From NCBI GenBank assembly GCA_046704385.1, contig JBJKSB010000088.1, positions 1-64,000 on the forward strand: DNA of 64,000 nt. The letters are read 5' to 3'. The position numbers and the translations under genes are program-made. Under the pieces are notes generated by a model that had not been told where the DNA came from, did no database searches, and saw nothing but the letters and a program-made list of their open reading frames with translations. This document shows positions 53,061 through 62,732 of this stretch, in pieces; positions within the stretch are counted from its first letter, which is position 1, and every line of letters begins with the position of its first letter. Origin of the DNA: GH45 sp046704385 (GTDB lineage: Bacteria; Bacteroidota; Bacteroidia; Bacteroidales; SZUA-534).

Positions 53061-54731
53061 CTAAATCCCCAACAAAACCATATCAAAATCACTGTCCAAT
53101 GTCACTCTCCCATTCTTAACCTCAATCTGTTGCCCTGAATAATAGTCAATTAACACATCTCCGTTATTAAAAGTACCCTGCAAATCAATTTGCTTTTTAC
53201 CTTTGGGTAAACCCAGACCCACTACTACTTTATTAGTGTAATCACCTTTGGTATACACACGCTTGAAAATATAAGGATCTTTCGACAGCATGGTATGAAC
53301 CCCGGCACCCACGGCTGGATTATTCTTGCGAAATTTTCCTAATTTTTGATAGTGGGTCAGCACATCCTGTACTTTTTGATCGTTTCGGGTTGCATTCTCT
53401 GCTATTTCATCCCAATTCATAAAACAACGAAGTGTGGCATCGCCTTCAGTGCCTTCAATCGTCAGGCTTCGTAACGACTCATCACCATAATAAATTTGTG
53501 CTTCGCCGGGAGCCAATAACAGTTTGGTTCCACCCTCAATGCCTTTCATCCGCTCTTTATCAAAGGGTTGCCCGTCGTCATGCGATGATAAGTAATTCAG
53601 TACGGTGTAACCTTTTAAATCACCAGTTAACATATTGTTATATTTTGAAAACAATTCTTCATAATTTAACTGCCGGGCATTCCATTTAAACTCGAAATTA
53701 ATCAGGCTGTTCATACCGCCTTCAGTAAAATAATCCACATTTACGCCGCCGTTGTTATAATTCTGACCACCAGAAATTCCATAGCCGTAAACTTCGCCTG
53801 TCAGGAAAAAATCGTTGTCGTCAAGCACTTTATCAGGATGCGCTGCTTTCCATTCTGCAAACGCTTTTTTAGCTTCTTTTGCGAGTTCAGCCCACAGGCT
53901 GGCCTCGGTATGTTTAGCTGTATCAATTCGGAACCCGTCAATGCCGTACTTCTTAATAAAATCGACCAGCCATTTTATTATATAATAACGAGGTGCCCTT
54001 GGATAACCTGTTTCAGTAAAGAATTTCTCAAGTGATGCCAGCTGATCTTCCAACCGGCCTTCTTTTTCCCATTTATCTACAATAAACTGAGGCAGGTCTA
54101 CCGCCTGGTTGCTTTCAGTTAAAATATCGGGCAAATTTTTTGTAAGGGTACAATGCACAGTCGATTCATAATCTTTGTAGGTGCATGTGGGGCCTTTACG
54201 TGCCCACTCTCTTCCCCAGTAAGGATCAACATCAGTAACCGGACCCGTATGATTGATAATAATATCCATTATGATACGAATACCCTGGCTGTGCGCCAGA
54301 TCAACCAGTTCGGCAAATTCAACTTCGGTACCAAAATTGGGTTCAATGGCTGTCCAGTCCTTTATCCAATAACCATGAAAAGCATAGGTAAACCCGGTTC
54401 CTTCATCCACACCACCGTGTATTTGTTCAAAAACAGGCGAAAACCACAAGGCAGTTACTCCCAGATCAGTAAAATAACCTTCTTTTAATTTTTTAATGAT
54501 GCCGGCAAAATCACCACCTTCAAAACCCCGGTCCAGTCCGGTGGTTTTGGTGCGGTTAAAATTTACATCGTTACCAGGATTGCCATTATAAAACCGGTCG
54601 GTTAATAAAAAATAAACATTGGCATTTCCCCACACAAATGGAGCTTCCTTTTTAGCAACAGATTTGCTTTTTTGCATGTTGCAGCCAAATAATAAAACCC
54701 CTAAAACCAATAAGCTAAGTATCTTTTTCAT
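53061..54731 (-). CDS. GH13 alpha-amylase lipoprotein (MalS-like)
   Basis: A 556-aa lipoprotein (C17 in LLFGC). GH13 motifs: I-M-D-I-I-I-N-H-T, G-F-R-I-D270 (nucleophile), L-T-G-E313 (acid/base) and S-S-H-D385. The early R-G-F-E-G-G-D-F-A-G-I and the Y-F-T-D-L-G-V segment resemble the periplasmic MalS/cyclomaltodextrinase group. The C-terminal beta domain (about 470-556) is complete. It stands alone on the minus strand, with no nearby susCD genes. A role in alpha-glucan trimming is inferred. Confidence 0.88.
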   Translation of the reverse strand: MKKILSLLVLGVLLFGCNMQKSKSVAKKEAPFVWGNANVYFLLTDRFYNGNPGNDVNFNRTKTTGLDRGFEGGDFAGIIKKLKEGYFTDLGVTALWFSPVFEQIHGGVDEGTGFTYAFHGYWIKDWTAIEPNFGTEVEFAELVDLAHSQGIRIIMDIIINHTGPVTDVDPYWGREWARKGPTCTYKDYESTVHCTLTKNLPDILTESNQAVDLPQFIVDKWEKEGRLEDQLASLEKFFTETGYPRAPRYYIIKWLVDFIKKYGIDGFRIDTAKHTEASLWAELAKEAKKAFAEWKAAHPDKVLDDNDFFLTGEVYGYGISGGQNYNNGGVNVDYFTEGGMNSLINFEFKWNARQLNYEELFSKYNNMLTGDLKGYTVLNYLSSHDDGQPFDKERMKGIEGGTKLLLAPGEAQIYYGDESLRSLTIEGTEGDATLRCFMNWDEIAENATRNDQKVQDVLTHYQKLGKFRKNNPAVGAGVHTMLSKDPYIFKRVYTKGDYTNKVVVGLGLPKGKKQIDLQGTFNNGDVLIDYYSGQQIEVKNGRVTLDSDFDMVLLGI

Positions 54732-54846
54732 GATTTATACAATTAATTATGGCATCCAAATTAACTAATATGACCGATATTTCCATAAAAATATAAAGAT
54801 TAGGGTTAAGTGTCCGGTTTGGCATTAAAATTCTGATATTTAATAT

Positions 54847-55005
54847 GGGCGCGACTCAAACCTCGTATCCGTAAGTCATCGGATGACTTGTTAATTTATA
54901 GGTAATTCGTTCAATACTTTTGTACTTCTATTTTTTTGTCATCCGATGATTATCAACTAATTGTGAAAGAGGCCTACTGATTTTAGTCCAAATTGCACTC
55001 CGATT
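54847..55005 (-). repeat. Interspersed repeat copy B (inverted core)
   Basis: A 159-bp element with the same outer ends as copy A at 7590-7751 (GGGCGCGACT at 54847-54856, GCACTCCGATT at 54995-55005), but its core reads as the reverse complement of the copy A core. It contains GTCATCGGATGACTT near 54874 and GTCATCCGATGA near 54938. It fills the middle of the 517-base gap between the amylase and aldose epimerase genes; flanks of the gap show no gene. Confidence 0.7.
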
Positions 55006-55248
55006 GGTTGTAAAATACTGCGATTTAAATTACCTGTTAAGATTATAATTTGTATGTCCTATCAATTAAATCGCAAAAAATACTTCCTAAATACATTAAA
55101 ATTATAATTGTAATTTTTACCTTTATTCCGAAATCATTCTACAATTTAAACCGGTAATTATGAAATAGCCATAGTAATATAATTGCATTCAACCATAATG
55201 ATTATTTATGGCGTATTCCATCTGACCATTAAAATAAATTATAAACAG

Positions 55249-56391
55249 ATGAAAAAAACTATTTTATTTCAAATTTTGATTGTTGCATTAGTTACAATAT
55301 CATGCAACACAAAAAAGGCAGAAACCTCTTTGCCATTAAATCCCGAAAACTTTGTAAAACAGGTTGATTCGAAAACAACGGGGTTATACCTGCTAAAAGC
55401 CAGTGACAATTTTCAAGTGGCAATCACTAATTTTGGTGCACGTATCGTCGGCATTTTCACTCCTGATAAAAATGGTGTATTAACCGATGTAATTCTCGGT
55501 TTCAATTCCATCGACGAGTACATAAATTCAAAAGATCCTTATTTTGGCCCCATTGTAGGAAGGGTGGGAAACCGTATTGCCAAAGGCACATTTACCTTAG
55601 ACAGTGTTGAATATCATCTGGCTATCAATAACGGGGTAAACCATCTGCATGGAGGAATAAAAGGACTTCATAAGGTAGTTTGGGATGTGGTTTCAGCCAG
55701 CGATAAAAAACTGGCGTTGAATTACAAATCGAAAGACATGGAGGAAGGTTACCCCGGCAACCTTGATATTACTGTAACATACAGTGTTGAAGATGGTAAT
55801 ACTTTGATGATTGATTATAAAGCAACAACCGATAAAGCTACTCCTGTTAATCTAACCAGTCATGGATACTATAACCTGAATGGTAAAAGCAATATTTCGA
55901 TTAATAATCTTGAACTTCAGATTTTTGCCAATGAATATACCCCGGTTGATTCTACACTGATTCCTTTGGGAGAAAATGTAAGCGTTGAAAACACTCCATT
56001 CGACTTTCGCACTCCAAAAGCTGTTGGAACCGATGTAAAAGCAGATAATATACAATTGACTAATGCCGGAGGTTACGACCATAACTGGGTTATTGATACC
56101 ACTCAAAAAGTTGACGGCTTTTATAAAGCTGCTATAGTATCTTCACCCATTACCGGAATTCAGATGGAGGTTTTAACCAAGGAACCGGGTATTCAGTTTT
56201 ATGGAGGAAATTTCTTTGATGGTACAATCACCACCCTGGATGGTAATAAAGTAGGTTATCGGTGTGCTATTGCACTGGAACCTCAACATTTTCCAGATGC
56301 TGTAAATCAGCCCAATTTTCCGTCTATTATTTTAAGGCCGGGCGAAATTTACAGCACCCAAAGCAAATATATTTTCAGTGTAACTCAGTAA
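55249..56391 (+). CDS. Aldose 1-epimerase (galactose mutarotase) lipoprotein
   Basis: A 380-aa GalM-family protein. Start at ATG 55249 gives a lipoprotein signal (ALVTISC). The mutarotase fold shows F-G-A-R-I-V-G-I, G-P-I-V-G-R-V-G-N-R-I-A-K-G, N-H-L-H-G-G, N-L-T-S-H-G-Y-Y-N-L (catalytic His) and late C-I-A-L-E-P-Q-H-F-type sequence (glutamate base). It would equilibrate sugar anomers in the periplasm, helping uptake. It stands between the amylase and GH88 and converges on the latter. Confidence 0.92.
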   Translation: MKKTILFQILIVALVTISCNTKKAETSLPLNPENFVKQVDSKTTGLYLLKASDNFQVAITNFGARIVGIFTPDKNGVLTDVILGFNSIDEYINSKDPYFGPIVGRVGNRIAKGTFTLDSVEYHLAINNGVNHLHGGIKGLHKVVWDVVSASDKKLALNYKSKDMEEGYPGNLDITVTYSVEDGNTLMIDYKATTDKATPVNLTSHGYYNLNGKSNISINNLELQIFANEYTPVDSTLIPLGENVSVENTPFDFRTPKAVGTDVKADNIQLTNAGGYDHNWVIDTTQKVDGFYKAAIVSSPITGIQMEVLTKEPGIQFYGGNFFDGTITTLDGNKVGYRCAIALEPQHFPDAVNQPNFPSIILRPGEIYSTQSKYIFSVTQ

Positions 56392-56409
56392 ACTGATAAA
56401 ACTTAAAAT

Positions 56410-56450
56410 AAAAAGTCTGCTAATTCTGATTATAAATTAGCAGACTTTTT
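56410..56450. terminator. Bidirectional intrinsic terminator
   Basis: AAAAAGTCTGCTAATT (56410-56425) pairs perfectly over 16 bases with AATTAGCAGACTTTTT (56435-56450), with a 9-base loop and A/T runs on both sides. It lies exactly between the converging galM-like and GH88 genes and would serve both. Confidence 0.9.
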
Positions 56451-56473
56451 ATTTTAGCATGATAGATTGTTCA

Positions 56474-57703
56474 TTATAACGGAACTTTCCCTAAATCCTG
56501 ATTTTTGGCCGAAAAATCAACCCCTTCAAGCTCAACCTTTCGTTTTAAAGCCTCAAGGTAGTAATAATCGGCATAAATAATAGGTACATCCACCTCATCA
56601 TTCTTTGGTTTGTTCCCGGTGCTATGTTCCAGAAAAAAAGGTGAAGCCACCGAATCAGCAGTTCTGTATTTATCAGATGACAATGAAACCATAATTTTAT
56701 CAGCCCAATTTTTATATTTAGCCGAATCCCTGGAATCATAGCGACATAGTTCATATAAAGCTGAAGCTGATATTGCTGCCGCAGATGCATCACGGGGAGC
56801 ATCAGGAATGGCTGAATCATTAAAATCCCAATAAGGAATAAAGTCATCGGGTAAATTAGGATTATTAAAAATAAAATCAGCAATATGTTCTGCCTGGGAA
56901 AGGAATTGTACATCGCGGGTTTCGCGGTATACCATAGTAAAACCATATAACCCCCAGGCCTGTCCCCTCGCCCAGGCCGAAACATCGCTAAAACCCTGAT
57001 GGGTTTGTTTGTGCAATACTTTTCCGGTAATTGAATCATAATCAACAACATGATAACTGCTGTAATCAGACCGATAATGATTCTTCATAGTATTTAATGC
57101 ATGATTGCAGGCAATGTTGTAAAATAAAGAATCGTGCGTTTCATCAAAAGCCCAGAACAATAACTCCAGGTTCATCATATTATCAATAATTACCGGGTAT
57201 TGCCATATATTATCGTGATGATCCCAGGAGCGTATACAACCTACTTTTGGGTTATATCGGGTAGCAAGCGTTCGCGCACTTTGCAATAAAATGGTTTTAT
57301 ACGCCTGTTTGTGCGTAAGCCTGTATCCATTACCAAAACTGCAATACATCTTAAATCCCATGTCGTGGGTTTTTCCATTATATTGTTCCGGCTCCATAAT
57401 CTGAGTACGTTCCTCTGCAGCTTGTTTAAAAACGGTATCGTGCGTAAGCTCAAATAAATACCACAAACACCCCGGATAAAAACCACTTGTCCAGTCCTTT
57501 GACGGAACCATTATAATCTTACCATTCGCCTCCTGGGTTCGTGGATTGCCCATTTTTCCCCTAAATGACGGAATATAATTTAAGTACCGTCCAGATATGG
57601 AGGACAACCATTGTTCTGGTACATTATCCTTGGTCTCACATGAGAAGTTAATAATCGTAAAACAAAGAATAAAAATTGTTACTATATAACGGGAACGGGT
57701 CAT
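56474..57703 (-). CDS. GH88 unsaturated glucuronyl hydrolase
   Basis: A 409-aa lipoprotein-type precursor (INFSC near residue 22) of the GH88 (alpha/alpha)6 family. Probable catalytic aspartates are D114 in T-H-D-M-G-F and D174 in I-I-D-N-M-M-N-L-E. Other conserved stretches are D-W-T-S-G-F-Y-P-G, W-A-R-G-Q-A-W-G and R-D-A-S-A-A-A. GH88 enzymes hydrate the unsaturated uronic acid left by polysaccharide lyases, so a lyase is expected nearby; the beta-helix protein upstream is a candidate. Confidence 0.9.
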   Translation of the reverse strand: MTRSRYIVTIFILCFTIINFSCETKDNVPEQWLSSISGRYLNYIPSFRGKMGNPRTQEANGKIIMVPSKDWTSGFYPGCLWYLFELTHDTVFKQAAEERTQIMEPEQYNGKTHDMGFKMYCSFGNGYRLTHKQAYKTILLQSARTLATRYNPKVGCIRSWDHHDNIWQYPVIIDNMMNLELLFWAFDETHDSLFYNIACNHALNTMKNHYRSDYSSYHVVDYDSITGKVLHKQTHQGFSDVSAWARGQAWGLYGFTMVYRETRDVQFLSQAEHIADFIFNNPNLPDDFIPYWDFNDSAIPDAPRDASAAAISASALYELCRYDSRDSAKYKNWADKIMVSLSSDKYRTADSVASPFFLEHSTGNKPKNDEVDVPIIYADYYYLEALKRKVELEGVDFSAKNQDLGKVPL

Positions 57704-57732
57704 TTTGTTGCTTTAGAAAACTTATTAAAAAC

Positions 57733-57812
57733 AAGAGGATGCCTGAATATAATTACTGCAAAACCAAAGCAGTTTTACCCCCATTATCAAAATTATCAGG
57801 CACCCTCCTCTT
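57733..57812 (-). terminator. Terminator-like long inverted repeat
   Basis: AAGAGGATGCCTGA (57733-57746) pairs imperfectly with the 57796-57812 arm (TCAGGCACCCTCCTCTT). An inner CTGC/GCAG stem lies between them, and on the minus strand the structure is followed by TGTTTTTAATAAG. It lies between the beta-helix gene and GH88, so it may attenuate rather than end transcription. Confidence 0.6.
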
Positions 57813-57818
57813 AAAAAA

Positions 57819-59387
57819 CTATTTGCTGATGGTGAATTTTCCACCAGTTACCTGATTTGCTGCACTAATAGTGTACATGTACAATCCTTCAGGTAAATTA
57901 TTAACACTTAACTCAGCCCTGTTTTGGCCAATATTTCCGTCTGTTACAATATGGTTAACCTGTTTTCCAACCACATCAAAAACTGTAATCTCAACAGAAC
58001 AATTTTGTTGCAGATTAAATGACAATGTTGCTGTTTCACGAGCCGGATTTGGATAAACTAATGCATTCAGAGCATTGTTAGCTGTGGCTTTCTGACTGAA
58101 AACACCTGTTGCCATCATCCAGCGCGGGTCACCTAACGGTTTACCATTTTCATCTCCTGTTGCTGAAGCTGAACTTGTGCTATAAGAAGCATCAATATTG
58201 TTGATGCCAATCTCATCAGGCCAGTTATCAGGAAATGATGCTGCCGTAGGATCAGCATAAATAGCTGTCAGAAATTCAATAGGAAGCCCTGGCATATTTG
58301 TGAAACTAACCGGCTCATCGATAAATGCTTTGGTAGTATCAGCTCCTAATACAGTTTTAATAATTGGGGCCAACACTTCAGGTTTTGAAACTGAGTCGTT
58401 TGAGTTGAAATAAGCGATCAGGTCTGAAGTACAGGCAATGTTGTTATTGTGGATTTCCAGTTTTGTATCGCTATAAATAGTGTCCATGGTAATCATGTAA
58501 ACATTCAAATTATCGGGATACGGGCCAGTTTGTTCTTTGTCATGAGGGTGATTACCACCATACATACCATTGATTACCAGGTTATTGGTTATTTTGGCAT
58601 GATGTACTTTAGCAAGGGCAAAACATCCGTGGAAACCCTGGTTATTCACGATGGTATTGTGATCGAACTCAATATAGTTTACTTCACCACCCATATTGCG
58701 GAAAAACCTGTCTTGCATATAATACTCGGTACAATTTTGTACCACGATGCTATCTGCTTTGTGACCGCGAGTATCAACCAGACGTCCGTTTCCGTTATAT
58801 TCACGGTAATTGCCTGTTTTAGCAGCAACACAGTTTTCAACGTAAACACTAATGCCATCAGCGTTTAAGTAAAGGGTCGTCCCTTTGTCATACTCAAACT
58901 GACAATCTTTTAAGGTAACTCTTGAATCCGGTCCTGATGCTCTAAAACCACCAAATTTTGGGTTTGCGTTGGCATTACCAGTAGTCTCATCAATACCATT
59001 GGCATTCGATAAATAAATACCTTCAAGCATAATATCGCCGGTATTATTGATTAAAATAGGCCACTTGTTACTGGCATCTTTTACAGCATAAATAGCCGGT
59101 TTAAAGCCCGTACCAGCTTCAGCACGAATGTGCAATGGTGCGTTAATTGAAAGAGTAGCGCTTACCGGGTACAGACCATTCATTTTAAGCTCATAAATGG
59201 TATTAACGTCAACCCTGTCGCCATTTGCTGTAGTATCGCCGTTGATTATATCGCTTAATATTGCGCCGTCATCAACCTTAACAACTCTTTGTGCAAAAGC
59301 CTGTGAGCCTAAGGTTAACAGGCCGGCTGCCAAAAGCATCATCCATAGAGTGCTTTTTTTTGTGAAAATTAAGTAATTGTGTTTCAT
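57819..59387 (-). CDS. Secreted right-handed beta-helix protein with T9SS sorting domain
   Basis: A 522-aa protein. Signal peptide about 1-32 (ends QAFAQ). The body (about 100-330) has parallel beta-helix rungs with repeated V-x-N-C-x, I-x-N-N-x and H-N-x-I patterns (VENCVAAKTG, VVQNCTEYY, FDHNTIVNN, ITNNLVING), like DUF5123/DUF4957 or PL6-like proteins. The last ~80 residues (V-Y-P-N-P-A-R-E-T-A to the end) are a T9SS domain. Polysaccharide-lyase activity is plausible beside GH88, but no catalytic Lys/Arg pair can be assigned by eye. Confidence 0.75.
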   Translation of the reverse strand: MKHNYLIFTKKSTLWMMLLAAGLLTLGSQAFAQRVVKVDDGAILSDIINGDTTANGDRVDVNTIYELKMNGLYPVSATLSINAPLHIRAEAGTGFKPAIYAVKDASNKWPILINNTGDIMLEGIYLSNANGIDETTGNANANPKFGGFRASGPDSRVTLKDCQFEYDKGTTLYLNADGISVYVENCVAAKTGNYREYNGNGRLVDTRGHKADSIVVQNCTEYYMQDRFFRNMGGEVNYIEFDHNTIVNNQGFHGCFALAKVHHAKITNNLVINGMYGGNHPHDKEQTGPYPDNLNVYMITMDTIYSDTKLEIHNNNIACTSDLIAYFNSNDSVSKPEVLAPIIKTVLGADTTKAFIDEPVSFTNMPGLPIEFLTAIYADPTAASFPDNWPDEIGINNIDASYSTSSASATGDENGKPLGDPRWMMATGVFSQKATANNALNALVYPNPARETATLSFNLQQNCSVEITVFDVVGKQVNHIVTDGNIGQNRAELSVNNLPEGLYMYTISAANQVTGGKFTISK

Positions 59388-59427
59388 AATAATTGTGTTT
59401 AGATGTTATTTTTTCGATATAGATATA

Positions 59428-62292
59428 TTAAAATTTAGCTTGTATACCCAGATTGAATATCATACCATATTCCTGAATCCTGTCAGGTGTGGAAGTTGAC
59501 AAATTCTTATATGACTCCTCACGTTGCTGATTCAGGTTGGTCAGGTTGGCGTACACATCAAAATACTTATTAATTTTTTGCTTAACTGAAGCATCCCAGC
59601 GCCAAAAGTGCCATACAGTAATATTTTCAATATCCTGTGTACCCGGAACACTTAAATAGTTACCCTGGTAAACCCCGGATACCCGGCATGAAAAACCTTT
59701 ATAATCGTAGCCTACCGATAGGTTAAAAATATAAGGTACCTGACCGGGAATACTGATTTTCCGTTCTTTAGGGATTACCTGGCTTATGGTTCTTGGTCGG
59801 CCTGTTACAGGATCACGAAAAGTACTGTCCTTGGTTTCGAAATAGTATTTTGTGGTTTCGGAAAATAACCGTGAGAAATTAGCACTTAATACAATGCCAT
59901 TAAACGGAGCCGGTAAATATTTAAAATTGGTTTGTAAATCAAATTCAAAACCATATACATTAGCCTCCGGGCTATTTTGGTAAGTTGACAAATAATAATT
60001 CTTCCGCCCGGGATATCCATTGGCCTCAGCAATACTGTCGCTGGCCAGGTAATAATTTTCAACCCTGTAGAAAATATTCTTCATATCCTTATAGAATACT
60101 CCGGCTGTAAAAAGACCATATTTACCATTATAAAATGACATATTAAGATCGTAATTCCACGATTCCATGTGCTTAAGCCCTGTATTACCAGCTTGAATTA
60201 TATTGTTGTTAATATCAATAAGGGTGCGTGGAGTTATATAATTATAATCAGGACGTGCAATAGTTTTAACAGCTGATGCTTTAAGAGAAAACCACTGAAT
60301 GGGTTTAAAGGTCAGGTGTAAATGTGGTAATATATCGGTGTATTTTTCGGTTGTGGTGGTATCAGTAATGGTACCTGTTTCACCATAGAAATTTGACAAA
60401 GTACAATATTTACCACCATATTTATTATTTGACTGCTCCAGACGCACGCCGGGAATAATGGTGAGGTAATCGCCAAACTCTAGCTTTGCCATAACATAAC
60501 CAGCTGCAACAGCCTGAGTAACTGTATAATCCTCAACATCGCTTTTTCGGTTTGCCCTATAATAATCATTTTGTGCTGAATACCAGTCGTGTGACATAGC
60601 GCGATCGAAATTCACATTAAATGGATACCCGAATACGCTGCTGGTAACCGGCTTACCATCATTAAAAAATGAATTGGCTGAAATTAACCCTCTGGAAGTG
60701 TAATTAATAGTTCCATCATACCTGCTAACTGCATCTGAAACAGTACTACCTCCCAAATAATAATAAGGTTCAAGTTTGTCATTAAGATCGCGTGAACGGT
60801 TTGTCAGATTATACTTACCACCAAATTTAAAATAACCACTAAATAGTCCACCAGCCTGAAATGGAAGTTTAAAATTTGCCAGAGCTGTTGATGCCTGTTC
60901 GTTTACATCATTGGTAGACGAATGCGATTCCCGCAAATATGCCTCAGAATAATCTTTGTTGGCCGTTAGAACCCAATTGTTGAAGTCGAATGGACCTGGT
61001 TCAGCTGTATAAATATTATCGTTACGAAAATCCATAAGTGTGTTCAGCGGTGTATTATTATGGGTTAAAGAAGTTGAAAGGCTCCAATCCATTTTAATTT
61101 TACCCAGGGTATGATCACCTGACAGGGCCGTTGACAAAATATCCAGGTCAATTTGTTGCTCACTATTGGTAAACCTTAATTGCTTGTCAACTAAGGCATC
61201 GTAACGTTCCGACTGTGAGAATAAATCGCGGTTGGTTGAGCTGTAAAAGGAATACAGCGAAATGTTGCCGTTCCCTAACTCGTAATCGAGGTTAAGGCTT
61301 GCCCCGGCTCTTTTACGAGCTTCCTGAACCTGAGAAAGTTCAAAATATTTATAATATAAATCGTTGTTTTGAGTGTACGACAAAGCCCCAAGCAAATTAT
61401 TTCCACGATCGACACGCTGTGAATTTACCTGGGCAATAAGCCCCAGTTTTTTATCAAGAAACCTGCGGCTAAAATCCGCGGATACATTATAATCACCAAA
61501 ATCGCTGTTTAATGAATTGTAGCCGCCTTCCAATTTAACGTCGGCCTTTTGTTCCTCAGGTGCCTTTTTGATCACGAGGTTAACAGTTCCGCCAACTGCG
61601 TCGGCATCCATATCTGGTGTCGGCGATTTATAAACCTCAATTCCAGCAAGTAATTCAGGAGAAATCATACTTAAATCGACAGATTTGTCGGTAGATGAAT
61701 TTGAAGCAACGCGTACTCCGTTTATGGTTATAGCGCTAAACTTAGGTTCCAAACCCCTGATCATTACTTTTTGACCCTCACCTGAAACACGCTTAACTGC
61801 AATCCCGGGGATCCGGCCAATTGCCTCGGCGGCATTCACATCAGGAAGGTCTTTAATTTTATCCTCTGAAACTGCATTCATTACCACATCGGAGTTCAGT
61901 TGCTGATTTATTGCTTTGGTTTGCCCCAGCAATTGAGATGAAACAACAACTTCCGACAAGCCAACAATATCCATAATCAGAGTTATGTCTTTTTCGATTT
62001 TGGCACCATCAGTAATATCCACTTCCAAGCTATCGGTATCGTAACCTACATATGAATAAAGAAGAGTCACTTTACCAGCCGGAATTCCAGTCAGTACATA
62101 TTTTCCATAAGGGTCAGTAATAGTCCCATAATTCATCCCCTTAACAGATACAGTAGCACCCGGCAAAGTAGTACTGGAAGCTCCATCATTAATTGTTCCA
62201 TAAACTGTACCCCCGGTTTGTGCCCAGGCAGCAGACTCAAAAAATATAACTGCCGCACAAATAATAACTAATTGTAAAATTTTGCTTTTCAT
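59428..62292 (-). CDS. TonB-dependent receptor of the TonB-Xanth-Caul type
   Basis: A 954-aa receptor with signal peptide (ends AAWAQ), CarboxypepD_reg-like domain (about 27-110) and a plug whose sequence (L-P-D-V-N-A-A-E-A-I-G-R-I-P-G-I, M-I-R-G-L, I-T-I-N-G-V-R-V-A-S) follows the TonB-Xanth-Caul pattern instead of SusC. A barrel ends in F-N-L-G-I-Q-A-K-F. No SusD gene accompanies it. It is headed by an array of 21-bp repeats and neighbours the hybrid sensor. It likely imports uronate-containing or similar oligosaccharides, by association with GH88. Confidence 0.92.
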   Translation of the reverse strand: MKSKILQLVIICAAVIFFESAAWAQTGGTVYGTINDGASSTTLPGATVSVKGMNYGTITDPYGKYVLTGIPAGKVTLLYSYVGYDTDSLEVDITDGAKIEKDITLIMDIVGLSEVVVSSQLLGQTKAINQQLNSDVVMNAVSEDKIKDLPDVNAAEAIGRIPGIAVKRVSGEGQKVMIRGLEPKFSAITINGVRVASNSSTDKSVDLSMISPELLAGIEVYKSPTPDMDADAVGGTVNLVIKKAPEEQKADVKLEGGYNSLNSDFGDYNVSADFSRRFLDKKLGLIAQVNSQRVDRGNNLLGALSYTQNNDLYYKYFELSQVQEARKRAGASLNLDYELGNGNISLYSFYSSTNRDLFSQSERYDALVDKQLRFTNSEQQIDLDILSTALSGDHTLGKIKMDWSLSTSLTHNNTPLNTLMDFRNDNIYTAEPGPFDFNNWVLTANKDYSEAYLRESHSSTNDVNEQASTALANFKLPFQAGGLFSGYFKFGGKYNLTNRSRDLNDKLEPYYYLGGSTVSDAVSRYDGTINYTSRGLISANSFFNDGKPVTSSVFGYPFNVNFDRAMSHDWYSAQNDYYRANRKSDVEDYTVTQAVAAGYVMAKLEFGDYLTIIPGVRLEQSNNKYGGKYCTLSNFYGETGTITDTTTTEKYTDILPHLHLTFKPIQWFSLKASAVKTIARPDYNYITPRTLIDINNNIIQAGNTGLKHMESWNYDLNMSFYNGKYGLFTAGVFYKDMKNIFYRVENYYLASDSIAEANGYPGRKNYYLSTYQNSPEANVYGFEFDLQTNFKYLPAPFNGIVLSANFSRLFSETTKYYFETKDSTFRDPVTGRPRTISQVIPKERKISIPGQVPYIFNLSVGYDYKGFSCRVSGVYQGNYLSVPGTQDIENITVWHFWRWDASVKQKINKYFDVYANLTNLNQQREESYKNLSTSTPDRIQEYGMIFNLGIQAKF

Positions 62293-62431
62293 AAATACCC
62301 TCTAATTATAAATTAAGAAACACCATAAAAAGGATCAGTATAATTGCAGATACGAACAATAATATTTCAAATAATCCTATAAATTTTTTTTTGTTTTTTA
62401 TGAAGTTTAGTCGCATCGATTTTTTTGATTA

Positions 62432-62545
62432 TAAATATACCGGCAGGTAGTAGAAAATGGATTTTAAATGCGTCCCATTGTATTTAAAATGTGTTTCAAA
62501 AAGTTTTAAATGCGTGCCGGGATGTTTCAACTATGTTGCATCAAA
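62432..62545 (-). promoter_or_regulatory. Promoter with four 21-bp-spaced direct repeats
   Basis: AAATGCGT (62466), AAATGTGT (62487), AAATGCGT (62508) and degenerate AACTATGT (62529) start exactly 21 bp apart, each within a unit of form TTTTAAATGYGT. On the minus strand TATATTTA (62432-62439) is one mismatch from the -7 consensus and lies about 22 bases downstream of the nearest repeat. Twenty-one bp is two helical turns, so the repeats face one side of the DNA, as expected for AraC-type regulators. The rest of the 440-base gap (62293-62431, 62546-62732) shows nothing else. Confidence 0.65.
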
Positions 62546-62732
62546 ATTCTGTATGTAATTGCTTTTCTGTTTGTTACATATAACACGCGAAAGAAGTGCC
62601 TGATAAAAAATTTTAGAGGCATTTTTATGATAATTGTTTCCAAAGGTGAGTCCTGAATTTTTAGAATAAACTAATTATTGCAACTTTCTATTAGGTTTTT
62701 TTGTCGGTTAAAAGGCATAAAATGGATGAGGA

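Noticed and set aside
62462..62545. Possible CRISPR-like or tandem minisatellite array
   Set aside because: Units are contiguous 21-mers with a short shared core and no spacers, no cas genes are near, and the location in front of a promoter fits an operator array better.
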